NCBI RefSeq assembly: GCF_020882245.1
Contig: NC_083599.1
Location: 74,879,745-74,943,744, forward strand
Length of the DNA stretch: 64,000 nucleotides
Origin: Rhopalosiphum padi
Taxonomy: Eukaryota > Arthropoda > Insecta > Hemiptera > Aphididae
Direction: 5' to 3'
Shown piece after piece: positions 12,763-25,421 of the stretch. The notes under the pieces were generated by a model. The model did not search any database. It was not told the DNA's origin and worked only from the letters and a program-made list of their open reading frames with translations. A program made the position numbers and the translations under genes. Positions within the stretch are counted from its first letter, which is position 1; each line of letters opens with the position of its first letter.

Positions 12763-13200
12763 TTTCAATTTTTCTTAAGTTTGGATAGATAGTTCACTTG
12801 TGCACGTATAAATGAGCGATGAGCCGCCGCTATAGAAAAATCCTCAGACTCGTATTAGTCGTATTTAAGATCACGAGCGCTTATAAAAATCGGGACCATC
12901 ATTTTAACGACATTCTATATGGCTATATTGACAATACAATATTATGGATAAATAATGTAAAGGGACATGTGTAATAAATTTTGGGTATTGAATACAAAAA
13001 GAAATAGTAATAATAAAGAATTATTTTTTATTTTCTTTCAAACGAAACGTGTATGTTCTGTTAATATATTGTTGTAATGTCGTTTGCCTTTCAAGGAATG
13101 TGTCGAATGTGTCGAATGTGTTTCGGTGGGATTTCAGTATTTCACCCGCATTGTCGTAAAGCTAAACCGTAACCTTGTGGTGAACGATAACACTGTTAGA
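12763..13200. other. Non-coding stretch
   Basis: No supported gene. TGTCGAATG is repeated in tandem near 13100-13120. Confidence 0.4.
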
Positions 13201-13211
13201 CCGCCTAGCCA

Positions 13212-13551
13212 ATGACCATCGCAGTCACCCCCTCCGGAGTTGGCTCACCGACTGGCAACACTACGCCGCGCCACGAACAGACAGACGCCGATTCAACAGC
13301 GTACAGCCGTCACTTCTTTAGTGAATCCGGACTTGTGCCGTGCGCTCTTGCCGTTCGTGGCGTCCGACGATTTCTGCCCACGTGTTCAGACTTCAATAAT
13401 AATTGTGATTGTAATAAACTGTTCCGCCGTCCATCATTATTGTGCACGACAGACGATTCATTTTTTTTAATTACACGTATTTCCATTTATCCACGGCAAG
13501 ACCCGGATCGTTTCGATATTTGCGAAACCCTGAACAAGGACGAACGGACCG
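13212..13551 (+). other. Possible plus-strand first exon with a strong splice donor
   Basis: A locally GC-richer island (about 13080-13560) holds an open frame from ATG 13212 that reaches a consensus donor, ACCG|GTAAGT, at 13551/13552. The encoded peptide (MTIAVTPSGVGSPTGNTTPR...) matches nothing I know and is low in complexity. A second overlapping frame is open for 76 codons, so the frame itself is weak evidence. It could be a 5' exon of a transcript running rightwards, an LTR remnant, or chance. Confidence 0.25.
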
Positions 13552-13577
13552 GTAAGTTTTTTTTGGATTTTTGTTAA

Positions 13578-14115
13578 ATAATGTTTATGCATCTTAATTC
13601 GTAATAGTTTCAAGCTGATGACAATAACTTTTTAACTTTATTTCATTTTTGAACTTGTCGACAAAATTGATAACGTGTAAATAATATTATGATAAAATTT
13701 TTTTACATTTTAATTATTAAATAGATATACCTATAATACCTACCTATAATTATTTTTAAAGAATTCACAAAACAAAATTATTGCAAGTCAATTTTGTTGC
13801 ACTAATGACAATATCTACCTCGCAAATAAATTTTTTGTACTTTTCATGAGAGACAAAAAACAGAATAATTATTGTTACACATTGACTACATTCTTTATGT
13901 TTGCATTTAAAACAATTTATATTTTTTTTGAACATTATATGTATAAATAAACCATTCATTTTTTTATGTACACGATTAAATTTAAATACTTGATTTGCTC
14001 TACCAGTAATCTAGATATGTGGAATTTCTGTTAAATATGTGAGGTATTACTGTTTGTAAAATTATTAATTTATAAATTATTATTAATAAATAATCATTTT
14101 TGTAAAAATTATTAT
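13578..14115. other. Non-coding AT-rich stretch
   Basis: Nothing supported. It ends at the TTAA (14116-14119) that flanks the piggyBac element. Confidence 0.5.
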
Positions 14116-17100
14116 TTAACCTCTTCATGCACGACTTTTTAGATTTTCAAAAAAAAAATCTCCTATATAGAATTTGGGCCATAAATAATGAGAAAAATAG
14201 TTAAAAAAATCTAGGACCAACCCTTATGTCGTGAAGATAGATTACAACCCCGTTATCATATGATACCTCTGTGCATATTTGGAACAACTTTTTTTTTAAA
14301 TGCATTTTTATAATTAATACATTTTAAATTTTGACAAATTAAAATTATTAAGTACACATTAACTATATACTTAAGTTAAATATATTGGGTAGGAGGGGGA
14401 CATTCCCCCTAGAATATCTAGGATATCTACAACTTGAATAACTATAAAGATGTTTGTATATTTAATGTAATCCAAACATAAAATAATAACAATTTGTATG
14501 AAATAAAAACAATATTTTCACAGCTTTTGAACATACCCTGTATAAAATAAAAATTAAATCTTTCACAGCTTGTGATTATAAATAGATTAAGAATAATAGT
14601 AATACAATTAATATATGCATAAAATAAAAAATATGTTACTAACAAAATAAAAATAAATGAAAAACTTCTTTCATACTCTGTATAAAATTAAAATAATAAC
14701 TTGTAATATTTCTTATGAAGATAATATAATAATAAAAATAGTAAACAATAACTAAATTGCACAAAATAAACATAACAATACTAAATGTTACCCAACAAAT
14801 ATCAAAACAAAGTAAAAAAAAAAATATTATAGGTCATTCTTTATTTTCTATGGAAGTCTTCCATGCACTCTGGACAAACTGGAGTATCACATTTTTTACA
14901 AATATATCTAGTTCTTGATTTGCAATATAAATTATGACACTTAGAAGCTTGAGCTTTTGTCGTTTTACCAGGATAATGTTCCTTACCATCATATCTTATT
15001 TCTGAAACTACAATGGAAACATTTTTTTTTTTTTTTTTTGGTGGATCAGATTGTAAGGAAGGCCTGCCTCTTTTTGGTGTATCACATTTTCCTATTTGGA
15101 GCATGGTCCAAACAATTGATGCTTTAAACTGAAGAAGTGGTATATTTTGACAATTTTCTTTGTATATTATCCATGAGTTAATTATACTAATATTCAAAAA
15201 ATGAAAAAAAATCCTCAAGTACCATTTTTTGTTCTTGAATCCATGAGGGTAATGAGCAATCATTCTATCCATGAGGTCCACACCCCCCATGAATTTATTG
15301 TACTCCTGTATAGCAAATGGACGAGTGACTTCAATTTTTTTCTTTTCCTTCCTATCATAACGTGAAGTTATATCTTCAGGACTAGCCCCAGCATATGTCG
15401 ATATAGTATGTACTAGTTTAGTATCTTTTCATCGTACAACAGTCAGATTGTCATCAGATGTGGCTATTGAACAGTTACCTCTTTCTAACAATTTATCTTT
15501 GACTAGGTAATTTTCAATTCCAGTTACTCTATTCAATCTTAAAGTACCAAGGACATGTATGTTTAGAGACTTTAATTTTCTTAATAGTGGAACAGTAGTA
15601 AACAAGTTATCCATAAAAAGTTTATGGTTTTCACCATGTATTGAATGACACAATTTCAAAACTGTATCACCTATTGGACCAAAAAGTGATTTTTTGTCTT
15701 TCGAGGCACCTTGATATAGCTCAAAACAATGTACATATCCATTGGTTCCGGCTTGAACCCAAATTTTAAATCCCCATTTTTTAGGCTTTGATTTTAAGTA
15801 TTGTTTTAATGAACTCCTACCCTTAAAAGGAACCATCATTTCATCAATGGCTATATTTTGACTAGTTGATATAGCTGAATGAAAAGAATTGTGTAAAATG
15901 TCTAAAACAGGTCTAATTTTCCAAAATTTATCAGTTACTACTTGAGGTTTTTCATAATTGTCTACAAAATGAATAAACCTTTTAATTTCGGCAAACCGGT
16001 TACAAGTCATAGCATCAGCAATAAGGTTCATTCTCAACCCCTCTTGAGAAGACCAATACATTCTTACATTTGGGTATTTTATATATGTCATTGCTATGTT
16101 GATTGCAAAAAACACTTTCAATTCTTTTATAGATAAGTTGAAATTTTCTTTTCCATTTTGAACAGCATATTTTATTGTTTCAGTTCTTATTTTTTCAAAA
16201 AGAGATTCAGTGAATAATTGTATAAAAACAGAATAAGGAGTAGTTTCTTTTACATTTATATTAATTAATTTATTGCCAGTAAAAGTAGGTATGGAGTTTG
16301 TATGATTATTATCCCTACCAGGAAACCATTTTGTCTGTTTTGTATTTTTTTTCTTGACAGGTAAACAATTATGTTTATTATTGTTAATTTTTAGTAAAGT
16401 AGATTTTTTAAACTTAGTTTTACTTTTAGAATCGGTTGATGGAGTTTTTATTTTTTTATTTGTTAGTGACTGAGTGGCTATAGGATTTAGAATTTGGTTA
16501 GATGTTTGTGTGGGTGAGACTAAATTGTTTTGAGTAGCAACATCAGATTTTGGTATAGTTTGTTTGCTAACATTACTATCTGTTTGTGTTTGGAGTATTA
16601 TGTTATTAAAAAAACTATCAAAATCATGTACATCATTTTCGTCGATTATTACAAAGCCATCAGGCTCATTAGATGGATTATTATTTTCAAACCTTATATC
16701 ATTGTCCATATCCCCTAAGAAGTTAATATATTGAGGCAATAAATTTAATTTTTCAATATTATCTTCCTGGTCATCATTTATGTTTTTATTATTCTCAGCA
16801 TCACTATCATCGTCTTCACTATCACAAAAGCTGACTTCTGAGTCACTTGGTATTTCAAAGTCCAAGAATAACTCAATTTCATCGTCTTTCAACTTCTCCA
16901 TTTATTATTACTAAAATAAAAACAAATGTAATATTACCTAGGTAATAGTTTTTGTTAGTATAGTTGTAGGTACCAATTATGCACAGTTGTATCAAATGAT
17001 ACCGAGTATATTACCTAACAATAATAGATGTTAACGATCAAAATTGACTCTTACATGTACTTTTACGTGTACCTTATACAAAAACAAACCTAAAAAATAT

Positions 17101-17372
17101 TTTTTGATGTAGCTAAAATATTTTAACGATGAGATATAACAACAGTTTTGTCGGTATATTTTGCGTATTATCAATACAGGAGGTTATCACACATGTGACT
17201 AAAAATTCTCATATAGTATGAACATAGGAACGAATATTATGAGACGGTTGTTATCAAGTGTATCATATGATATCTTTATGCACAAATGGATCAAAAATAT
17301 TTAACAGCTGCTTTATAAGCGGTTTAAATTAGTTGCGGTATCATATGATACCTACATGCACGAAGAGGTTAA
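14116..17372 (-). mobile_element. Complete piggyBac transposon with TTAA flanks
   Basis: TTAA lies at 14116-14119 and 17369-17372. Between them the ends read CCTCTTCATGCACGA (14120 on) and, inverted, CCTCTTCGTGCATG (17368 back), an imperfect terminal inverted repeat. The body is 3249 bp. Subterminal palindromes of the form GTATCATATGATAC occur at 14253-14267, 16989-17003 (one changed base), 17260-17274 and 17338-17352. Each lies a few bases from a TGCAC/GTGCA motif. The transposase is on the minus strand. Confidence 0.93.
14841..16901 (-). pseudogene. piggyBac transposase, one premature stop
   Basis: The frame starts at ATG 16901 (MEKLKDDEIELFLDFEIP) with a long acidic, low-complexity N-terminus. 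It continues through the DDE_Tnp_1_7 core: first Asp in NIAIDEMMVPFKGR, second in KLFMDNLFTTVPLL, later Asp residues in MGGVDLMDRM. It ends in a Cys-rich finger (CHNLYCKS...YICKKC...CPECMEDFH). A single TGA at 15429-15431 stands where the family has tryptophan (VVR-stop-KDTKL). The frame is the same on both sides, about 640 codons in all. The enzyme would cut and paste at TTAA. Apart from the one stop it looks intact. Confidence 0.9.
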
Positions 17373-20230
17373 ACAATATTTAATGGTAAATAATATTAAT
17401 TTGCATTGACCTTGCAATTATACCCCTTATTTTACTTCATTGCTAAACTAGGTATTAATTTATATTTAAAGATAGGTAAGTTGTAGCGTGGATCAGTCTT
17501 TACAGGAAACATGATATTATGAAAATAAAAACACAGGATTATTTAAAATAACAGCACAAGTAAATCAAAAAATAAACTAATTTAATATAGTATATTAATG
17601 TAAGATGTTAAATATATTATAAATAAAAAGTATTTAAATGCAGTCATATTATTATATTATTTATTGAATATTAAAATACATTAGACTTAAGGATAATTAT
17701 TATTGTTGAAGATAAATATTGCATTACCAAATTTTGGATCTACTCGATTTAACAGATAACTCAGCGTAAATGCAATAATCGACTTTATTAAACTCACCAT
17801 TGATCATGTTGGCTATTGCTTAAATTACTAAATCTATGTGTTTATGTTGTCGTGTATTAGTGTGTAATATCATTTAAATATTTACTGAATAGTGTTGCTG
17901 TTTGTTTAATTAACTGATAGCATTTACATTTTTATAAAATGCTGGGATCCTTTTTTAATTTATAATAATTTATTACATGATAGTTATTGGCCTAAAAATA
18001 TTAACAAAGGACTTAGTTATACATTTGTTTACATATTGCATATTTGTTTTCTTAAATTATTTTTGAGTTTTGTTAATGAATATGTATTATCACATACTTA
18101 TGCCCTGACATTGATCGCCCAATTATCAGTAAATACAATTAATAAATTGAAACTGTATAAGCTATGACATGTGAAAAGTTCTAACAACTTATTTTTGGAT
18201 ATTAGCCATTAAAGTTATGATTTAGGAGTAATTTTGAAACCCTAGTAAGTTAACAAATCATAATTGATATTTCAATTAATGAATTCGTCCTTGAAATATT
18301 TGTCCCAATTTGTTATTTGTTTTAATAAGAATGTTAAAATATATAACCGATGATAAAACATGTATTTATTTAAGACGAGCTAATTGTTTTTAATACCAAC
18401 TTAAAAGTAGTTAGTCATATAGAAATAATAATTACAAGTTTAAATTATAAAACCTTATAGTGATAAGATAACTTCAATTTTTTAATAAGTATGTTAGTCA
18501 AATGATCTGTTTTATGTGTCATACAAAAGCTTTAAATTTGTATTGAGTTTTGAAATGTTAACATTGTTTATTTAATTTAAAATTGATTGTTATACACTTA
18601 GAATTTGTTTGTACTAATCATTCATCATACACTTACCTAATATGAAGTCAAAATATATTTATACTACACAAAATAATTATTTATATTGATTCTGTGTTGA
18701 ATATCCACTTTTAACTGTTGTATAAAAGGTTCTTACTATTGTATTTGAATTGCTACAAGAATTGCTACTACAGATGTATTTACTTGGACAAAGTGAAAAC
18801 TTTGAAAAAAAATAGTTAATTTACAAGATAGATCGATAGATCTCTTGTTTATGTAAGTAATACATCCACACATCAATAAAATGAATAGCATTGGTGTTAT
18901 GCTTTATTATTTTGTATGTTTTTGATCATAGAGTTCAAAATTGACAAGTATGTACACAATAAGAACCTCTGGCATGACATTGTGATCTGTAAGTTCTTAG
19001 TGTTTTTGTTTGTATGTTAATAGAACCACTGTTGTTACATAGTGTTTTGTAAGTTACATCTTTTGTGGTGAAAAATAATTATAAACATAATTTGTCATAA
19101 ATAATCACGGTCCATATATTGTGACCAGTGTAGAAAATTTTTTTTGTACAAACAAGTGTGGTAAAGTACCTCAATACTCAGTTAAGTGGACAATTAATAA
19201 CAATAATAATAATAATTTAATTACAGTGATTTAGTAATTTTATCACTTATACCTTATTTATTTATGTATCATATATATATATATATATTAAGGTGATAAA
19301 AAACAGTGTTGTACAATTTGTAATTAGGTGGAAATATATTAGAATATTTCATGATATATTTCATTCAAAACTAAATACTAAGTGTATATATAATTAATTT
19401 TCTATCAAATATTGCATAGAATGATTGAATGTTTGTAAATTTTGATTTTTATATTTTAGTGGATCGTATTACACATATTTTAATAGAACCGATTCTGTTA
19501 AATGAGATCATGACTTAATTAATAAAATTATAATTTTTAAGAAACAAAAACTTTAAAAATTATTTCTGTATGACAATATCTGTATACATCTATTACGGAT
19601 AATACAAATTAAATCTAGTTCCTAGTGTTCCTACTAAATCCTTTCAGTGCCAAATAATGAAATAGTAAAAAAAATAAAATATTTAAATCAAAATACCTAA
19701 TCTTTAGGATATTGTAAATCCAATAAAAAAAGTTGAGACACTTTTACTCATTTTTGCCAAAATGGGAGGGGTATCCGTTACAATGGACAGTACGACCGTG
19801 GAAAAATACTACATGAGAATAAGATTATTAAGCTTAGAAATAAAATCTAATTGAACAAATCAAACAGGTACATCAAATGAATGGCGTTATACAGAAAGCA
19901 ACCATCCCACTAATGTTCTATATGGATATAATTGATGTTTTAGAAAAATATATTTTTTAAATTTGTTTACAGCTCATATGATTTAAAACCAAAATATCTT
20001 ATTAATTGAATGTATTTATTATTTTAATGACTTACTAATATATTCCTAATACAATCAATACTCACTATTATTTTAATATTTGTGGTTGGTTGTCTTGTGA
20101 TAAATGTAAAAATGTGGTATGGTTGGTTGTTTTCAATGTATGCTATAACATATTTTTTAATCTTTAATAAAATACACTTATGTGACTAACTTTGGTAGTT
20201 AACAATTTTATTCATCAAACATAATTTCTT
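17373..20230. other. Long non-coding AT-rich stretch
   Basis: No supported gene over about 2.9 kb. There is an (AT)n run at 19270-19290. A plus-strand segment near 19760-19850 reads like a decayed piggyBac 'MGG...MD' block but is too short and broken to call. Confidence 0.5.
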
Positions 20231-20570
20231 AAACTTAAATAGTAACGTTTATCTCAGTCTTTGAGTTATTTCATTAAAAAACAATATGTGTAACAACAAA
20301 ATTAATAAAAAGTCTTAAAACAAAAACAAATACAACAACCTTTTTTAGTATCATAAAAATAATAATTATAAACTTAACAGCATTTAATTTATCTCAGTCT
20401 GAGTAATATCATTAAAAAAACAATAGGTATGTGTAACTACATACAAAATTAAAAAAAAATCTATTAAAACAAAATCAAATAGGTACAACAACCTTTTTTA
20501 ATAACATAATAATAATTTTAAACTTAACAGCATTTAATATATCTCAGTCTTTGAGTTATAATAATTAAAT
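20231..20570. repeat. Tandem repeat of about 140-150 bp, 2.3 units
   Basis: The core ATCTCAGTCT recurs at 20251, 20391 and 20541, each in the shared context AACTTAA-CAGCATTTAAT...TTTGAGTTAT and followed by ACAACAACCTTTTTTA-type sequence. It lies just beyond the 3' end of the deleted piggyBac and may be its subterminal repeat. Confidence 0.65.
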
Positions 20571-20619
20571 AGTTAAATAGTGTAATTCAAAATTTAAAAA
20601 AAAGTATTATTAATCAATA

Positions 20620-21472
20620 TTATTAGTTTCTATGTCAAAATCTAAATTCTCATTGAAACCATTAACATCTTCTACAATGATACCATTTCCTGTAAAATGT
20701 GTATAAAATTCTTGAGCATCAGCAGGTATGAGATGCATTATTGAATTAATATCATCAAGTTTTGCTTGGTTGATCTCTTTCCCATCTTAGAGTTTTTCTC
20801 TCAAATGGATAATACGAGGACATTTGGTCTTGCCTATCTATACCTGACATGTTTTCGTTGTAATTTTTTACGGAAATGGGCTTTTTTTTAACTTCTTTTT
20901 TTGTATAAATTTCAATCATTTCATGAGGAAATTCGGTACTAATCATTAAAACGTCGCGTTTGTCCTAACATTTGACGACACAAATACCATCACTCGTATA
21001 CCTACAAATACTTTCGCCTCTTTTTAATTTTTGTCTTATGACATCTATAGGATTATTTTTACGATTCTGCCTTAAAGTTCCCGTTACGTATGTTTTCTTT
21101 ATCAACAATAGCGATTTGTTTCAAATGCTACTTTACCCAACAGTGATGGTGTAAAAAATGATTAAAAAAAATCAATAATCGGTGAATTTTCATTGAGATC
21201 AAACTCAATTTTTTTATACCACTTACACTTGGGTCAAACTGATGAACTTTGGGTTGAAATGGTCCTCTTCTCCATTTGAAATTTGTTGTAGTCAATCTAC
21301 CTCTTGCTTTTGGTTTAGTTTTTACTTTAAGTTTTTTTTTTGTTCTTTGAGTACAAGTAATTGGTTGTATATCTGATGTAGTAGGCGATTGAACTGGTTC
21401 AATATCCATTTCAAATATTTCATCATCATCACACTGAGTATCCAAAGTTTGTATGTCATCATGTGGAAACAT
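20620..21472 (-). pseudogene. Internally deleted piggyBac transposase
   Basis: The N-terminal part (21472 down to about 21110) has the acidic start (MFPHDDIQTLDTQCDDDEIF), a basic linker and the family block FKWRRGPFQPKVHQFDPSVS. It then jumps directly to the late core: THVTGTLR-like TYVTGTLRQNRKNNP near 21060, DKRDVLMIS near 20940, then SGIDRQDQMSSYYPFERKT at about 20790-20850. Roughly the central catalytic third, including the first two Asp motifs, is missing. Stops and frame changes occur at the seams. After the core the sequence runs into an open tail ending near 20620. Confidence 0.75.
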
Positions 21473-21638
21473 ATCTATGTAAATATATAAAAAAAATAAA
21501 TTAACTAGAATAACAGTATTATTTACCAGTATTACACTACAATAATATGTAGGATATACTTTATTGCCTTTTATAAATACAAGTAATAATTACTAAAGCA
21601 ATCATTATTATAATGATTCTATGATAACTACCTATAAC

Positions 21639-24010
21639 TTATTCCCTTATTGTAAATAAGAAAATAATAATAATAAAAATAATAATATTTTCTCTGTAGG
21701 GGTCGTGATCACCCTCATCAGTAGAAAATAGACACACTTTATGGTCTTCAAAAGACATATGATTTTTAACCACATGTCCTCGGACCCCTTTAGCCTTGAT
21801 TATTTCATCTCTAGCTATAACATAAGCGTATGACTTTGCCTTCAATGCACAGAACTCGCTAATAAGACGCCCACCGGAACGTCTTTCGAAGTTTCTACCG
21901 AAATCCCATAACTCATTGGCTCATGCGAATGAATCGCATAAGTGTTTTCACCCTTCTTTTCATGACACTTTGATAGTATAGCTTCGAAATCGGCGTAAAA
22001 CACAAACGGATGACGTTGTGTATTACGCCACCCTTCAAACCCCAACATAGTACTTTTTTCAGGCATTTCCGGTAAAATTGGTTTGTGTGGGCCACAAATC
22101 AATTTGTGTTGATTGGCTCTTCTTGTCCACTTAATTTTGTTTTTCGGGGAATCAAATCGAAACCTGTAAAACACCTTTTGCAGCACAACACTCTGTGGGC
22201 ATGGGCTGTCCGCTGGGCGCTCACAAGTCTTGAAAAATTAGAGATGAAACAATAATGCAAATTTTCATTATCGGTCATCAATAATAAATCAAAGTGGATA
22301 GATTTTTCTTCATCACTCACTTTCAACGGTATCACTTTATCTACGGGGTATTTCAAATGTTCTTTCACAACCTTTATCAACCCGTAAACATTTACCGAAA
22401 CGTCGGGGTTATTTTTTTCGAAAGTCTTATCTCTTATGGGGTTGGGAAATCTAACCCGAAAAATTATAACGATATTCTTCAGATAAAAAATTTTCCCCGA
22501 CATATTTCGAAGTACCCGTTGAAACGTGCTTTGCCAATATTGCCCACTTGAACGATAAACGATACGCATTGACTCCATTGTTTTACCTATAATAATATTT
22601 AGTTATTATATTTAATTATATATTAATTAATGAATTCCTACCGAAAATGGAATTATTCATAAGCTTATAGAAGTCCTTTTCAAATTCGTTGGTTGCTCGT
22701 TTCCTCATTTCGGTATTTAATTCAATATATTTTGCAAGCCATGGTGATTTTCGAAATTCGATTACCCTATGAACCTAAAATAATTCCGATAAAAATTACA
22801 ATCATGGAAACATAAAATAAATAATTAAAAAAAATTTCACCTTTTCTACAATCAACCCGTTGGCGATAGCTTGCTTCAAATTTTTATAGTGAATTATATA
22901 CTTTTTTTTATGATCCAACGTTGCCATCAATTTATATTCGACAGAACCTGTTGGAATCAAGTTTTCTGGAAGAAACGGCAAATCATTGTGTTTGTCGTGG
23001 AGATCCTTTGGATAAGCTATATCAACTTCGTATACTCGCCCTATATCCGAAGTATCAGTAAGCTCATCAAGTCCTTCCAACGACGGGTCAACCCATTTAA
23101 ACCCTCCGTAGGGCATATATTGGCTCATAGCCCAACCGTACAAATTATTAGCTACAGAAAAAAAAAATATTTTTTTTTATGAAAATATAACTAATATCTG
23201 ATGTAGGGTATATATTAACTAATTTCGTAATTAATTATTACCTAAAGAAAAAAAATATTATTTTTAATTTATATTACCATCTTGATATATAATCGACGAT
23301 TTAGGTTTTGAAGAATCAAATTCAAGCATTTTTTTATTGTTGGCTTTAGCATATCTCTTGCTAGCTTGAACCAATCCTCCACGAATGCCTATAACAATAA
23401 AAATCAATATCAAAACTTTTAAACTTACCTTTCTCAAACATTAGTAACATTTCATAGTCACTTAAGAGCTCTAATTTCATTCCAGTGTATTTCAACATAC
23501 AATCAAAACGACGAATCAAATAGTAATGTCGTTCGATATATATTTAGAAAATGAAATACATTTTTCTTCACTATTAGGTATCACAGTGATCGTATTCGTA
23601 TCATATCCCAGCTCTTTCACGATTAAATGTGAATCATAACTTGTCAAGTTATGAAAAAAGCATGGGACAAAACTAGGCATCTGCAGCTTTAAATTACATG
23701 TATTGCACAGTGTTTGACGATATTTACCTGACAAATGACAGTGGTCAGCAGTCTTATGGTTTCGTACCGTAAACACTGTACTACACAGATTGCAATGGGT
23801 GCACCGTCGTGCACTCGTCGATCACCCTCGGTCATTTTGATCAGAACATTGGTCGTCATAAGCTTTGCAATATTCAAAGAAATTTTAACCAACGTTTGAA
23901 TAAAATATTTGGCGACTGACGAATGTGATTCAGACCCACGATAGATTATTGGCGACTGAGGAATATCGAAGCGCTCTAGCAGCTCCACCGGAACGTCTTT
24001 CGAAGTTATC
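21639..24010 (-). pseudogene. polB-family gene copy A, domain order scrambled
   Basis: Read along the minus strand: a polB segment with endonuclease VII-like HCHLSGKYRQTLCNTCNLKL and FVPCFFHNLTSYDSHLI (24010-23516); a truncated jump to FDCMLKYTGMKLELL; spliced exons with NNLYGWAMSQYMPYGGF (motif A, 23143-22802); an exon ending NNSIFG (motif B, about 22780-22640). Then, instead of the polymerase C-terminus, an N-terminal segment appears (FEKNNPDVSVNVYGL, FYADFEAIL exonuclease motif; 22578-21866). Finally a C-terminal piece follows (FCALKAKSYAYVIA, KGVRGHVVKNHMSFEDHK; to 21639). Several frameshifts are present. The family is a protein-primed type B DNA polymerase (DNA_pol_B_2). This copy cannot encode a working enzyme. 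Confidence 0.75.
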
Positions 24011-24074
24011 TTCTAGAAAAAATAAAAAAAATGAACAAACTAAAAATAACACAGATAAAAAAATAATACATACG

Positions 24075-24481
24075 TGGGGAGTTTAAATCATCGTCGGCTT
24101 CAACGAAAAAATCTTCATTTCCATCGTTGAACCAAAAATCGTCCGTTTGTTCTTTTCCAACTTCGGGGTGGGCAGAGTGATTATTTCTCGGTTGTGGGCA
24201 AACACCTTATAAAATATTGAAAATAATTATAGAAAAATAATGAAAATGATTATAGAAAAAGTAAAATAAAAGTTATTAAAATATTATTACAATAGAGTTA
24301 TTAAAAAATTGGCTTAATAAATACCGTGAATTTGTTTCATATGACGCGACAAGTGCGTTTTATAGGTAAAGGTAGCCGAACACTTATCGCAGTTGAAAAT
24401 AATCCCTTTATGTTTTTTCATATGTCTATTTAATGAGTATTTACGTGAAAACGTAGACGAACAATTAATACACTTAAACAT
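24075..24481 (-). CDS. Exons with two C2H2 zinc fingers, upstream of polB-like exons
   Basis: Exon 1 starts at ATG 24479-24481 and encodes 53 residues with two C2H2 fingers: CINCSSTFSRKYSLNRHMKKH and CDKCSATFTYKTHLSRHMKQIH. It ends at a GTATTT donor near 24327. A second open exon (about 24206-24075; VCPQPRNNHSAHPEVGKEQ, then acidic DDFWFNDGNEDFF) follows an AG acceptor and ends at GTATGT. The next exon downstream is the start of polB copy A (24010), so this could be the N-terminus of a zinc finger-polB fusion. It could equally be a separate small DNA-binding protein. The splice phase into polB was not resolved with certainty. Confidence 0.55.
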
Positions 24482-24544
24482 TTTTTAAAATACAACAGTC
24501 ACACTGGAAAAAAAATGATTATGATAATAAAAATATTTAAACTG

Positions 24545-25045
24545 TTAGAGAGCTGACGAACGATTTAAAATTAGTTGTTGATTACAATTGAGTAAAATTT
24601 TTTTATAATCTTCACAAAATCCATAGCTCATAGGTTTATGTCTATGTGTTATAGTTGTATGTTCCCCCTTATGTTCATTAGCTTTTACTAGTAGCGCTTC
24701 GAAATCAGCGTAATTAGTAAATGGATGCCGTTGTGCGTTTTTCCATGCATTGAATTCGAGCTTTGTACCGATTTCGGGCATTATTGGCAGAATGGGCTTA
24801 TGTGACCCGCAAATAAGTTTATGCTGTTGGAGAGCTAGCTGTCCGCTTAACTTATATTTTAGACTTTGGTCATCGAATGATGTGAAGCACCGTTTACAAT
24901 AATATATCGAATGACCATGTAAAGTAGTTTGCGAGCGGATAAGACGTGAAAAATTTGAAATATAAACATAGTGGTTTTTTTCATTGTCAGTGATTAAAAT
25001 TATATCGAAATGATCGGCTTTTTCATTATCATAATGTACCTACTA
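24545..25045 (-). pseudogene. polB-family fragment B (N-terminal and exonuclease part)
   Basis: The minus frame carries YVYISNFSRLIRSQTTLHGH, the finger-like YCKRCFTSFD, HKLICGSHKPILPIMPEI and the exonuclease motif YADFEALL, then MSYGF. After 24600 it departs from family similarity. It lacks polymerase motifs. It is close in sequence to the same region of copies D and E, for example the shared LKYKLSGQLALQQHKLI. Confidence 0.75.
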
Positions 25046-25354
25046 ATGGTAGGAAATGTATCTTATTGTACTTCGAAAGTGTCTTTCAATTTATTGATAT
25101 TTATTTGAACACAGATAAATGTCTCTTATTGTAAATACGTCAGTGATATATATATATTAAAATAATTAATATTAAAAAATATAATGTTTGATAACACGTG
25201 ATAACTGATTAAATATATATCACGCACGTATATTATACCATGTGATAAAAAATTATAACTGATAACATGTGATAACTGATAACAAATGATAATTGGTTGT
25301 ATGCATACGTATATGATAACAAAAATACAAGTCGCGCAGTAACGCGATCGTGCG

Positions 25355-25415
25355 TCGGCGGCAGGATGCGGTTGCGGTGGCGGCGGGTTGCGGTTGCGGC
25401 GGGTTGCGGTTTCTG
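25355..25415. repeat. GC-rich short repeat (GCGGTTGCGG type)
   Basis: Repeated GCGGGTTGCGGTT / GCGGTGGCGG units, a sharp GC island directly downstream of the two-exon gene. Confidence 0.6.
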
Positions 25416-25421
25416 AATCGG

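Noticed and set aside
19739..19960. Plus-strand block resembling a decayed piggyBac 'MGG...MD' segment
   Set aside because: Too short, with stops and no second matching block, to support a call.
25060..25310. Cluster of GTGATAACTGATAAC-like repeats
   Set aside because: Partly palindromic but simple AT-rich motifs that recur elsewhere (9.1, 40.3 kb); no defined unit or ends.
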